Shown here: positions 24,641 to 37,087 of the stretch, in pieces
How positions within the stretch are numbered: the stretch's first letter is position 1
How the letters are laid out: each line of letters begins with the position of its first letter
Origin: Ophioceras dolichostomum
Lineage: Eukaryota; Ascomycota; Sordariomycetes; Magnaporthales; Ophioceraceae
Reading direction: 5' to 3'
Assembly (NCBI GenBank): GCA_003049485.1
Contig: PYST01000009.1
Location: 62,001 to 126,000, forward strand
Length of the DNA: 64,000 bases
The notes under the pieces: model-generated
What the model was told of the DNA's origin: nothing
The model's database searches: none
The model's input: the letters and a program-made list of their open reading frames with translations, nothing else
Position numbers and translations under genes: made by a program

Positions 24641-26324
24641 AGAATGGACAAGGGTGAAGGTGAAATAGCACGAAGTACAAGGAAAATGAGACCGCATTGG
24701 GACGGTTTCATTAGGTGGATATTTGGAGGTCCTTTGCTCGTTATTCTCCATGGAGCTCATCCATCCATTCACATATGTGCCCTCGCTTGCTCTTCGAGAA
24801 TTGAACCCTTGCTCCCTTGCTCCAGTGCTCGCAAGCTGGGTCGGGTTTGCCACTAGCGACGCTTGGAGGAGCCGCATCAGCTTGAGGCGACCCACTGAGG
24901 CTAGCTTGGGAGGTGCGGTGGTAGGGTAGATGGGTACCTACTGGTAGGTAGGTTTCCAGTTTCCACTTCCCTGGCTGGTGGTATCAAGATGGGTGGCCAG
25001 CCCGACAGCTTTGCCAGCCAGCCAAGAAAGCCAGGCCAGGCAAGGGATATTGATATAGGTACATAGTACTTCCCAGCCGTATGTATGCATGTTTTGGTGT
25101 GGACGTCGTATGATGTGGCGGACGATGAGAAACTTCACAGAAACTTCAGGTTGGTTTTAATGGGTTTGATGACCTCCTCTTGGGAGTGGAGCACTAAAGG
25201 TGTAAGCCCGCCAGCCCGCACAGGTCGATGCTCAGTCTGCTGCAGCTCTGGACATATCAGGCAAGGTGCGTCTACTCTGCATCCACCACGCATGCAGTAG
25301 TCCAATTGTCCCAACCAACCACCATGCCATCCTCCTTCGTTCTGGATGCGGGCACTCGATGCGGGCAACGCAGGCAGGCCAGGGTCAGGGGCGCCGCAAT
25401 TGCGATAACAGAGTCAAGTCGTTCATGTTGTTCTGTTGGCCGGCACTGGGGTCCGTCCATATGCCCGGCTGGCCACAGGCTGGCCACAGAGCGACCGAAT
25501 AGCTCTACCACACCTTGGGTAAGGCCAATCCAATACAACGAGAACATAGACACATTAACGGCGATATGCCTAATGTTCCGAGTAACCCATACCATCATGC
25601 CCGCATACCTAATCTCAGGAAGTCCTCTGTCTGACTCTCTGTCTGCAAGTTTATCTGACTGACTGACTGTCTGTCTGGCTGGCTGGTTGGTTGGCTGGCG
25701 GCTGGGGGGTGGGCGAGCGGGCGAGCGGGCTGATTGACTGACTCGCCCCCAGCAGCTTGCCGTCGGCAGATGCTCCGCATCGACGTGGCGAGGAGAGGTG
25801 AGAGGTATTTCGGCCGAATCATTGGAGTACTTGTACTCTCCTCCCCCCTCTCCCCCTCTCTCTCTCCCCTCCCTGTATGCCCTCTTCTTTGTTTTTCTTC
25901 GTCTCTTTTCAATCCGCAATTCGGAATTTCGTGCAGGGGTCTGGCGATTTTTTTTGTGGGCCGGCAGCTGCACAGGCGCCAGCGGAGCGCAGCACCAAGC
26001 TGCAGCTCGTCTCTTCGCTTGGGCGAATGGACTCACTCCTCCAGATCCAGATTTCCACATTGGTGGGATTGCATAATCTGGATCATTGGAGGGAATGAGA
26101 GGGGATGAGGAGTGAGGGGTAGACGGAGGGCAATTGAGAGTAATGGTAAGGGTGCGGAGGTGTGTGTGCCGCCGTCCAGTCGTCTATTCATGCATGCATG
26201 GGTCATCCCATCGTGCTGCCTGTCGTCGGCTGCCTTTCGTTTGTTCGCAGTGCGTTCTCGTTCTGGTGTGTGCATGTGTGGATGAATGATGGATGCTCGA
26301 GCATACCATCGCCGGTCGAGTTTA

Positions 26325-29300
26325 TCAGTCGCACGGCCAGCTCCTGGGCATCCAGTTCTGCTCGTACATTTGCGAGACGAAGAAGAATTCGTCCTCGATG
26401 TCGGTGCCCTGTGCAACTTCACGCCATTGCTTGTCTGTGAGGCGCGTAGAGGTCTTGTATTAGTAGTGTGGTGGAACAAGCATCTAAGTATCCCATGCAC
26501 GAAGGGCAGCTGTTGCCTAGAGTGCAAGGTGAGTATTCGTCATCGACATACCTCGCTCTTTGGCAAATCTCCTCGTATAGGCAATGAACTGCACGGCTTC
26601 TTCGCCCAAGTGCAACCTGAGGTCGTCATCTTTGAAATCGGTTGCAAAGATCTTGCCGCCTCCTCGATAGTGGAAGTAAGCAAGCAGGGTGATGGCTCCT
26701 GCAGACGAATTGAATCAGCCGACCTGACGATGGCGGTGTGCCGTAGAGGCAAAGGTGGATGGCGGGAGTTGTGAGGTGTGTGGGTAAGGGCATATAGGTC
26801 ATCGGGAAAATGATAGGCAGGTAAAGTAGGCAGGAAGGTAAGGTAGATAGGTAGAGGTAGGTAGGGAAATAGGTGGGTAGACATGCAAGGCGTCTGCGTC
26901 TCGGCATCTCATTGAGCGCAAAAGGGGCACAGAGGACGGGCGCAGAGTACCACGCATGACCTAGAATCTCAGGCATATCATATACTAGGGAGATATAAAA
27001 TAGCAGGGCCACTTACCCATGTAGTATTGCTTGACCTTTTCTTCTCTCGCAAACCGTCTCTGCAGGTCGGCCGAATCCAACACCGGTCAGCAAAATCACT
27101 TTTATCCCTCTGTTGTTCACACTGCCGCGTCCTTTGGTGCCGTGCCTGCCATGCCTGCCGTGCCTGGTACCATTCTCTCCGCTCGTCTTAACCGGCACAC
27201 CGGCTGCGGGCTAGGTCGCAGGCCAGGCCGGAGAGGATCGAGCGGCACGAAGCGAGCGGCAAGCGATGGCCAGTCTCGGCCGACTGGAGGTCCGAACGAA
27301 TTAAAACTGGGGAGAAGATAAGGGCGACAAACAGACGTACCTTCATGCCGTGCTTGCGCGCGTAGCCAGCGTCATGCTTTATGACGAGAGCAATGTTGTG
27401 CAGCAGTATGAACGTGGCAAGGTAGGTGGCCAGCCATGTCTTCTGCTTGTTCTCCTGGGTCATTTTCTGCAATAGATCAAGCGTGTCGTGCCGGAATTTG
27501 GACTGAATCTGGTGGATCAGGATCGAGTCGAGCTGGGCACCCAGCACAGGCGGCAGCGGGATCTTCCCGTGGAGCGGACTGGTCTCGTCCATGATGTCGC
27601 GGGGCATGTCCAGGGTATCTTCGCCCACGATCTCGAACGACGTCGTCGTCAGCCGAATCGACATCCACAGTTCGAGCGTCCAGCAGAGCAGCTGCCTCTC
27701 CTTGCGATCCAGAGAGGCGTCGTTCGACATTTGGAGCGCCTGGACGTATGTTCGCCACAGCAGCCTCTCCCTGGCCCCAAGCAAGTATTTGCAGCACTCG
27801 AGAATGCCCGTCTTGATGTACGAGTCGTACGACACCTTGGCTGCGTCCATGTCCACGATGGCGTAGGGCGGGATGCGGACCGACTTCTTGACGCCGTTCG
27901 CCATCCACGACCGCTCGAGAGAGTCCCCTGCCTGCGGGACAAACTGCCTCACCGTGAGCTCGACCGACTTGCCAGTAAATCCCTCTGTCACCTGGATGGT
28001 CCTCGTTTCGCTCGACGCCCAGGTCGATATGTCGGCGGGCACTACGCTGTCCTTCCAGCGTTGTGTCCACTCGAAGCCTTTGACCTGGCCCGGTTTCGAG
28101 AGCAAGATGTCGTTGATCTTTAGCCGAAGGCAGGGAAGCCGCCAGATCTTGTTGGCGTTGGCCACCTTCTTGCAGGTTCCACAAGGGCCCTTGTCATTGT
28201 CCGGGTCCGTATGGCACTGATTGCAGGTTGATGAGTCAGTTGAGTCCAGTGAGGCTCGATTAGAGCTGGATGCAGCCAGGCGCAGAACTCGGCGGGAAGA
28301 GGAGGCCTCCCAAAGCCTCCCGAGGCGGGCGAGGGACGAGGGGCGAGGGAAGGAAAGAGGAGGATGCTTACCCGTATTCGCTGCATTCGACATCGTATGC
28401 AGCTGCCTATCTTGCGCGTATAGGCCGTCTTCTGCCTTTCGGCATGGTCTTTGAACGGACCTCGTTTGGCTGGAGGAGCTCGGTGGCTGGGGAACGCCAT
28501 GTCAAGATTGTGAGCTCGGCCGTACGGGTCCAGGCCCATGCTCATGGCCCTGTCCGCGAGTGCCGGTCCGTACACCAGCGGGAGCATTCCGTTGCCGTAG
28601 CTAGGTATGGGCTCCCCCATACCGGCCGGGTGTGCGCTCTGTGGCGATGGCGTCCCGACAGACATCGCGTACGAGCCAACCAGGGCGCCGGCAGGCTCAA
28701 ACTGAACTTGCTCGGGCAGATGAGCGTGGGGGGCCAACGGCGGCACCTCGGTCATGTCCGTGGGCCCAGGACCAGACATCGGCCTTTGGGGGCAAGCCAC
28801 GGTCGGCGTGGGCGCCGCCGGATAGAACATCGTCTCTCCGGCCGTCGTGGGTTGCTGCTGCTGTTGCATGCCCACGACATCGGCACTCTGCTGGCGCATC
28901 GGTGGATTGTATTGTGTGGGAGCCATGCTAGAGTCATCCAATATGGCCGGCTCGTAGCATCCCACCAAGGTAGATTGCAATCTCGGCGCTGGCACGCTGG
29001 CAGACGTCGTGGCGATGGGTACTACATCGTACTTAGCGGCTTGAGTGGTCGAGACGACGAGTGCCGATGCAGGAACTGTATCGGTGGTGACGGGCGGGGC
29101 GCTACTGCTCGCGATTCCATAACTAAAAGGAGCGCTGGTATGAAGAGGCTGGTATTCTTCTGCAGATGGTGAAAGTCATTTTGTCAACAACGCAAGACAT
29201 GACAACGGGACACGGCTGGATATGAGGCCATCACCAATGGCAGCAGGTACACCTACCTGGCTGCGACTCGTAGCCCGTGCAGGGGTTGCACACGGGGAAA

Positions 29301-29845
29301 CTCGTGAGGTACTCGACCATGCGAGAACCGTTCAGGCCGAGGAGCGAGCCGGGCCCGGAGACGGCAGGCAGTTCACGGCGTCCATCTGAATGGCTGCCGT
29401 GTGGGGTTGGAAACCTTGGCTCGGTGAGCTTCTCCACGGCTTCGTGGGCCACGGGACTCCCCGAAACCGAACCCCAAGTTGGCATGGTCGGACTCGTACT
29501 CAGGCGTGGCCGTTTTTGATTTCGTTGATCGTGTTGCTGGCGGCTTAGCTCAATAAGGCTGGCGACGGGGACGTCGAGGGTCAAGGCAGCCTGCTCGACG
29601 ATGTTGTGCACGCCCGCAGAACGGGTCAGCTCGACAAGCTGGGCGAGTGTGAGGCTGAGGATCTGGGCGGCCTGCTCAAGGATGTATTGTTGATCGTCCG
29701 AGGTTAATGATGAGGCATCGTCAATGCCTGGAGGCGCGTGGTGAGTATGACCCTGAAAGAGCCGTCCGGTAGGGGACGACTCCTCATGACCAAACGGCCG
29801 GCGCCTTTTCAGCGTACTTGTATTACGATTACTCTGAGAGGGCAT
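26325..29845 (-). CDS. Zn2Cys6 (zinc-cluster) transcription factor
   Basis: Predicted 850-residue nuclear DNA-binding regulator. Six minus-strand exons: 29845-29257, 29159-28372, 28216-27341, 27059-27017 (43-nt micro-exon), 26698-26552, 26434-26325; all have GT..AG borders and the total of 2553 nt is in frame. The zinc cluster is split by intron 2: C450, C453, C460, C471, C474, C488 (SCIRCRMQRIR joined to CHTDPDNDKGPCGTC), with an unusually long last spacing ending at RLPCLRLKI. It sits mid-protein. Basic patches KRRR (12-16) and KRPR (111-114) may be nuclear signals. Residues 54-103 hold two similar helical segments. Residues about 200-440 are Pro/Gln/Ser-rich with a QQQQQ run, probably activating. 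The C-terminal half is a mostly helical regulatory region ending WMPRSWPCD. Targets cannot be inferred. Exons 4-6 are less certain, being short and separated by long introns. Confidence 0.87.
26818..26880. repeat. TAGG-rich simple repeat inside an intron of the zinc-cluster gene
   Basis: GGCAGG, AAGGTAAGGTAGATAGG and GAGGTAGGTAGG words fill part of the 318-nt intron (26699-27016). They belong to the same TAGG/CCTA word family that is scattered through the intergenic DNA. Confidence 0.7.
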
Positions 29846-32800
29846 TCATCAGCTTTGCCGCACATTGATCGGCCAAGGACAGCAAGAAACTAGGGCAACA
29901 GCGGCAAAAAGAAGGAGGGAAGGAGAACAGGAGGCGGTGAGAGGGACGAGGAGCGGGCTGTCCACCAGCCGTGATGTTGGACGCGGAGGGGAAGAGAACA
30001 ACCCAGAAAGAGTATAGAAAATATAAAAGCGGGGACAACCAGGGAACCAGGCGGCAGGAGACAGGGAGGGTTGCTTGTGCGTTCTGCCGGTCTGTTTGTC
30101 GCCAGGCCACCGGAGCTCCCGGACGTGCTATGGTGATGAAGGGGTGCTGGGAGACATGAAGAGGCTTGCCAAAGGGGGATAAGAAAAGAAGGGGGGACCG
30201 GTAGGAGGTTTACCGGTGTGATGGGGGCTGGGAGAAAGAAAAAGTGTTTGTTTGGCTTACCATTATGCCTGGGAGTGAGGAGGTGTGTTGGACAAAGACT
30301 GCACAGATATGAGGTACAAGTTATGTAGGAGCTACAGCTACCAGGGCAAGGTGCGGTGTGTGTTGCGTATGGTGTCTGCAGATGGCTGTCTTTGGCCTCA
30401 GCCAGTCGGAGGTTCGGCGTTCCGCTCTCAGATAGGCGAGAAGGCAAGCGGGCTGCGAGCAGCGAGCAAAGTCGTGAAGAAGTGTCGGTTTGCACAGGTG
30501 TGGTTATGCTTCAACGCGTGCTTGGTTGGGATGCTGCAGGCACGGAAGCAGGGTACTCAAGTACCAAGCCAGAGATCGCAGCGCTAGAGAAAGTCGTCTC
30601 TCCGAGGGAATGGAGGACGTCTCACCAAAACGCCATTGCCGACAGGCAACACCCTTTCGAGGGTAGGAACCGCTGCGTGCGCCAGCCAGTGCCAGTCGGT
30701 GCCAACAGAGAGGGCGGTAGAGTGCGGTGGCGACGAGATGGAGAAGGTGATACGATGATGATATGATGCAGTACCGTACGAAGGGGGTGACGGTTGCGTC
30801 GTGATGTGGCTCCCTGCCGGTGAGAGCGAACAAGGGGTGAGGGCAGCCTTGCAGAAGAAGCTCGCAGAAGCGCAAAGGGCGGAATAGAATGAATGAAAAA
30901 TGAGTGGACAGAACGATTCAGTGCGGCACACCCAGTTGCCTAGGGCCAAGCTAGCAAGACCGATGTGCCAGGAAACGGCGTTCGCTGGGGTGGATGTGGG
31001 TAATGGGGTTCACGGTTCGCGAATTCGACACTGGGCGGTCCTTGTCACCCGGTCCTCGCTCCGTGATATCGGCCACTCCTTTTGGGCTTCGTTTCCTCGC
31101 TGGTTTTCGGTTCGCCCTCAACTCGCACAAGCAGATCCACTGCTAGTGCTCTCTGTAGCCCCTTTCTTGGCCGGGTGAAGTGATCCGTTGTCAGGTGATG
31201 TGGGGAAGAGAGGAAGACAAGTAACACGAATGGTTCCTCAGACCGAACCGGGGAATAACTGGAGGATTGATGTGATGCAGCTCAAGCTCTCTCTGTTGAT
31301 TGGGTATGTCCGGCTCAGCGGTCACTACCAAGGGAGGCTGACAGGAGGACTCGGTCAGGTAAAGCTTTCACCGGTCCGTCCCAGAAGCGGGGTGGGGAAA
31401 GGGGAAGGAGGATGGAGCGAGGAGAGAAAAAAAGAAAGAGAAAAAAAAAAGCTTAGGATTAGGGAAGAAAAGGACGGTGATTATTACAAATGCACCCAGA
31501 AAAGACGGCTGGAAAAAAGGCCAGACGGCACGAGCTGCTTCTTAATTTACTGGCAATTCTCCTGGCTGCGTGGATAACACCAGCAACACAGCAACTTTGG
31601 CTGCTGCCAGGCAGGCAGGCAGGCGGGTACTTTGTATGGCGACGGTATGAAAGGGTGAACGGGTTAGGGGCAGAGAAGGGGGGAGTCATATCAGTCCATA
31701 ATATCCACGCGTCTTCGCGCAAGGGCTTCCTCGGGCCAACTTCTTGGGTCGACGAGACGATAGGCGAACAAAGAAAAACCGGGGGTACGAAGGAATCAAG
31801 CCAAAGGACCGAACGAGGGTCATGGAGCCTCATCAGAGCCCAACCAAGGCGATCTGCCGATCGAACGGGCAAAAAGGAGATGGAGGTGGGAAAAAAAGAA
31901 AGCAAAATAAAAAGCTGCCCCAGAAAACGAGGAAATCGCGCAGACGCCCCCAGGAGAGCCCCAGAAGAACCCAGCCAGAAAAAGGGTTTACCTCCGGCTC
32001 TGTCAGCAGCAGCTGGTATGGTGGTGCCAGCATCGTAGAGGCGTTGGCATGCCCTATAAGTTACAGGCTATAGCCGTGGGACGATGCTTTGATTGCCAGT
32101 TCCGCCGCCTCCATCTTCCATCGTCGCCCCCATCCTTCCACGACCCTCTTCTAAGATCGGCCGTCATAATACTTATTGAGGATGGGAGGAAGATGGGAGG
32201 AGGAGGGCTAGAGGTTGCAAAAGAGGTGCCGCGGGAACACGTTCGAGTGGGAGAGAGTGCAGAGACTCTCTCTCCAACTTTGGAACCGAGCCGGTTCTGC
32301 AGCCAGCATGGAATCAAGGCCAGACATCCATCCAGTCCATCCAGTCCATCCAACCAGTCATTTCCGAGCGTGACGTGATGGATGGGAGGCAGGCGGTGGA
32401 TGGAGGTGCATGATATGAGGTGATGGTGGATGGTCGTTGACGTTGACTGGAAGGCTTAGGATGAATTGCAACTCCAGTCCTCGCAGTCCTCCATGAGATC
32501 AGTCAGTGGGCACGAACAATCATCGAGCCGAAGAGCGCACCAGCGAGCGAAGCGACTGGCTCACCAGCCGAGTCCGGACTGGTTCTAGAGTCCATCCCCG
32601 GTGTCCATCCAGGACCACAGCTTGCATGGTCGACCAGAATGTCGTTTTAAATTGTTCCACGAAAGGGCCGTGCACCTGCCAGAAGGTTGGCAGAGTGCCC
32701 CGCTTGACATGCCACTTTTTTCCCCCCCAGTCGTCGCTGGCCACTCACTGATGCGCCCTGGGTTTGGGGGTGGGAGGGAACGGCACAGGGCTTGCAGTGG

Positions 32801-34000
32801 TTGCAGAAGTTGCAGCAGGGCTTGCAGCAAGGCTCGCAGAAAATGAACAGGGGGCACTCACTTTGTTTGCGTCTGCTGCAGGAGAACGTGTAAGTCAATG
32901 GACATGTGCCGACCAGTGCCGACTTTCGCAGCAGAACGACGGGCGGGGTTACTCACTGCACCGCTTCTTTCGTGCTTCTTTCGTGCGTCGCTCGTGCTAT
33001 CTTTGTTCACCCCCAGACCGGCTTGCTTATTTGCCTCATTCGAGAAAGATTACTCGGAGAGGCCATGTTTACGACCACGTGTAGAAGCAAAACAACATTA
33101 GCTGGGGAGACCCATCCCCATCTCCAGCCGTGCCAGGGCATGATGACAGTTTTGTCCCTCCCTTGTTCCGAGGGGGGAAAGGAAGGCCCTGGAGTCTCAG
33201 GGCCAGGGCAGGTGGGGTGGCGTTCTGATTGGGGATTGGCAGCTGGGGGAATGATGTGTGAGCCATTGCGCAACACCTGAAGTGAAGGAAACAACAAGGG
33301 GCGGGCGGAGAAGCCGGCCGACGGCGGGGCACGATGCAACTGCCAAATGCTTTGGAGATCGCTTCCAGGATTCTTCTCGATGGGAAGGCAATAGGGAGGA
33401 GTTGTGAGGAGGGAGAAGGTGTGCCGTCTCCAAATCCTCTCCCGCTGATGATCGGGCGAATCAACTCGGCAGGGGAACATTGAAATATCTGCTTGTACAT
33501 ACAGGGAAGACACGAAATTCAACGGGATCAATTAATAAACTCCGCACCTGTGCTTTGTATGAACTAGTGTGAACGCGGTTGAGATTTGGAGCCGCCGATA
33601 TTAAGTGTTGATGAGGTCGCTTGAGCTTTGCTTATTATTTTTTTTTTATTTTTTTTTTCCTTACGCATATCGATCGAAGGCGTGCCTGCAGGTGGACTTG
33701 GCAGAAGGCGGAGGTGGCTTCCAATGCTTCCCCAAAGCCGAGACCCCCCATGCTTGCCATGTGCCCCCCTTTTGCTTGAATCAATTGCCACTTGTGTGTG
33801 CTTCATGTTAGCGTGGGGGGAACTGTTCGTGATACTGATGTGACTGTTGATGATGCGATTATCGTTCCACGCACATGGTGACAGAGGCCGGCGGAGGCGC
33901 GAGAAACGGGGAGTTTGGGGGAATTAGACGTGTGGGAGATGGGAGAAGTGAACTTGAAAGATCCAAGCAAGGAGCTGCAGCTAACTGCCCTCCACACACG
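29846..34000. other. Upstream region of the zinc-cluster gene (first part of a 9.3 kb divergent gap)
   Basis: No complete gene recognised. A perfect TATAAAAG box on the plus strand (30022-30029) lies 177 bp above the zinc-cluster ATG; read on the minus strand the same site is an A/T-rich CTTTTATATTTT that could serve this gene. The Cys-rich antisense frame at 32785-32838 is discussed as a finding. Purine-rich runs occur at about 31385-31480 and T-rich runs at about 33636-33660. Confidence 0.5.
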
Positions 34001-37000
34001 TTATCTATCAGCTGCCACAATATGCCGCCTATTAGCATATTCCATCCCACCACGTACGACCTCCCATCCTCAAGCAAGGTTTCGTTCGTACCAGATGCCC
34101 CGTCAAGCTCCAATTGCTGACCACTTCGTTGGGCAATCAAACCCGCTCGAGCTCTTCCTACGGCTTGCCTCTCTGTAGTATCAGTTATCACCTCTCACTC
34201 TCACTCCTCTAGCTAATAACTCGGTCCACAACTGTTACCAGAGCGCATTATCGACTCCACGCCCGCCGCAGTCCTTGGGTTCTTGGAGACTGGTGGTCCA
34301 TTGAAGAACGCATTTTCCGGGCCAACCTGAGACGACTGACCGGCCGAGTGGAAGAATGGACGAGCGAGGAAGGATAAGGAGGCAGAGATCCTGACTCCTT
34401 AGCAGTGTAAGTAAAATCCCGTTGTGAAGTCAAGTGGTAATAGAGGCAGCACTGTGACCCTCCTCTTCCCTCCCAATGTTCCCTGCGAGAATGCACCTGA
34501 ACCCTGGTCAATGGGCGCTCTCGGCTGCCGAGGACACCGCACAACCTAACATCTTGACCCGGCTGAAGGATGCGCAGACCCGGCATATGGCCGTTAAGCC
34601 GTCGCCTCATTCTGCCCAGGACTTCCATACTCCGGCTATCTTTTGTCCTCCTCCAACTCCTCCCTGCCTATCGCCCTACCGTATTTTGCAACATCCACCG
34701 TGTCTAATAACAGCCAGAAGCCGGCAGCTCGCCGTGTGAGCTCTGGCTGTTGGGTTTAATATCGGGACGGAGACGAACTCGGATTTAATCTGTCCACTTG
34801 CCGCGCTCTCCCTCACGTCCTCCCGCGCTGCACAAGAACGGGATCGACGCCGGCTTCGGGAGGGGCCTCCCGGTATATGGCGCCTGTCATTTCTACTTTT
34901 CTCTTCTTCTTGCTATTCAAAACAATATCGGGGACATTTCGGGGGCTCGGCGTGGGGGGGCATGCCATCCTCGTCGAAGGCCTCGTCGCACCTCGTCGCA
35001 CCTCGTCGAAGACTGAGAAGCCAACTGATTGAGCCAACTGACTGAACCAACGGGAGGGTCCAACGGGATGGTGTTCGGGGGCGGTGGCCTCGCACAGTTA
35101 CCATGGGACAAGTCTCAAAGGCGGACCGGCTACATGCTCCTCACGGGTTGATATGCGACGCTATTGGGCCATTGAGCATTCCCACTTCCGGTCGTGCCGC
35201 CGTTGCAAGCGGTCTGATTAGGCCGGGGATTATCCTGTGCATCGTAGGTCGACCGTCTGTACAAGGGAGGTCGAGGATGTGTCGAGGATGACTATGGATG
35301 AAGGATGATGCTTGTGACGACCCCTCGTCAGCATCTGCACGACTCTTCTCGTCGCACCGCAACACCCTAGTGACCACATGCAAAAGTGTACCATGGCTGT
35401 TGGTCCCCCAAACGAAGCCTCGACCTTGGGACCAGAGCGGTTCTGGAGGCCCCCCGGTAGGCTGAATATGGCCTTACCGTACGCCCTCGGAGGCAAACTC
35501 TTATTGTCACGAGATGTCAGTTTTTGGCCGATGCCATGCAACGCACCACAAAGGCCGTCCTACCGCTCCATCAAAGCAGGACGAACCGCTCACCCACCAC
35601 ACTCACCACCAGTGACCGCCAGTCATCGTTCAGCATGACAGACCCCCAACCGGGAGTTCAGCACAAAGTCGGCTGTACCTATTTAGGACGAACTCCAAGA
35701 ACGGCGGAAGGTTCGTCCACATGTCCACCAGAAACGGGGTCTCCCCTGTTTCCCAAATAGGACTGCTAGCAGAGAGGTAATCTGCGAATACCTATCGATA
35801 TAGTGAGGGACCCAAAGCGAGGGAGATAAGAATGCCTGGGGTTTTACAGATGAACTGAAGCGGCTATCTGCCCGCCAGGTCAGACAAGTGTCTGTCAAGA
35901 CAAACAACAAACGCAGCGGATGTGCCTTGTGTTTCCCCCTCCCTGCCTGGGTGCCGAGAGCTTATGAAAATACCTAGGTATGTATCTACAACAATATAAC
36001 AGAGGGTCACAACATGGCCGTTGTCGTCGAACCGTTGGGTAAACCACATTTGCTGATTCGTTCTTGTGTGGCCCACCCTCCTTGAACAACATGAACCACT
36101 CCAAGGATATCGCCATCCGTATCTGTGCCCAATTCAGGCCCTACCAAGATGGAAAGAGGTAGAAGAAGACGGGACAGGATATCATCAGGACGTGGCGACC
36201 AAACGACAAATCAGCGGTGGACGGCATGGAGACAGATCAGCAGCCGCTCATGCCTACCAGAAAACCAGACATCAACGACTTCTGACCACACACACCATCT
36301 TCTTCTTATCATGGAGAGGATTGACCGGACTCAGGTCGGTCGCGGGATGCTCTGCCACCGTTCCGGTGCTAGCCCTCCTTCCATACCTGGCCTTGGTGAT
36401 TGAAAAAGAAACGGGAAGGGAGAAGGTGAACGGGGAAAAGGGCAATAAAATAAGATACGAGCAATAAGAATGATGAATCAAGGTCAAAACCTGAAAGTGC
36501 GCAGGCGCGAGCACAGGGATGGAATCTGATAGACCGAGCAAAGGCGCTCGGGGCGGTTGTGACTTAATAGACCACAGCTCACGGATCCCTCAAGTTTCCA
36601 AATCGGGACCGAAGCTGCAGAAATATCTGCCCACAATCCTCACCAATGTGGAGAGCCAGCCAGCAGAGGTCAGGACACGAAAATGACAGGCCTCAGACCA
36701 GGGGAAAGTCGAGGAGGAAGGAACAGGGGCGGAGGAGAACAAGGAGCAAAAACAAGGCAAGGGGAGGAAGAGGGGGAGGGGGGAGAAAACGAGACAGAAA
36801 GACGAAAAGACGCGTCTGACACCTGGGCATGTCCACAATCCAAAATCGGCATGCAACCAAAAAGGCAATTCGGGAATTTTGCGTCGATCATCCTGGTCGT
36901 TCTTTCCTCCTCTCGCTTCTTTGCTTCTTTTCTTCCACGCTGCAACGTACCTTCGCAATGCCGTTGTTGCCGCTTTGGCTGCTGCCGTTGCAGGGAACCA

Positions 37001-37039
37001 GGACTCAAGGCTGGTACCTACTAGAGGACAAGGACTCAG

Positions 37040-37040
<1 letters not shown>

Positions 37041-37083
<43 letters not shown>
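37041..37083. repeat. CTG/CAG trinucleotide array (14 units)
   Basis: Perfect GCT/CTG repeat, about 2.1 kb upstream of the kinase-like ATG. Frames through it give Leu, Ala or Cys runs and no recognisable protein, so I treat it as non-coding. Confidence 0.95.

Positions 37084-37087
<4 letters not shown>

Larger units (their letters stand above)
21283..26324. other. Intergenic (5.0 kb) between dioxygenase and zinc-cluster genes
   Basis: Holds the promoter of the dioxygenase gene (just above 21282) and the 3' flank of the zinc-cluster gene (below 26325). No coding region recognised. Contents: TGACGT cluster at 22239-22273, 10-bp tandem repeat at 23051-23100, TAGG/CCTA cluster at 23342-23372, GA dinucleotides at 24249-24272, G-rich runs at 24604-24640, and CTGA/CTGT/CTGG tetranucleotides at about 25655-25700. 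A 262-codon open frame on the minus strand (25272-26060) is low-complexity and judged spurious. Confidence 0.6.

Noticed and set aside
25272..26060. 262-codon open frame on the minus strand
   Set aside because: Low-complexity composition driven by CTGA/CTGT/GGGCGAGC repeats, no domain motifs, no splice-supported extension; consistent with chance openness.
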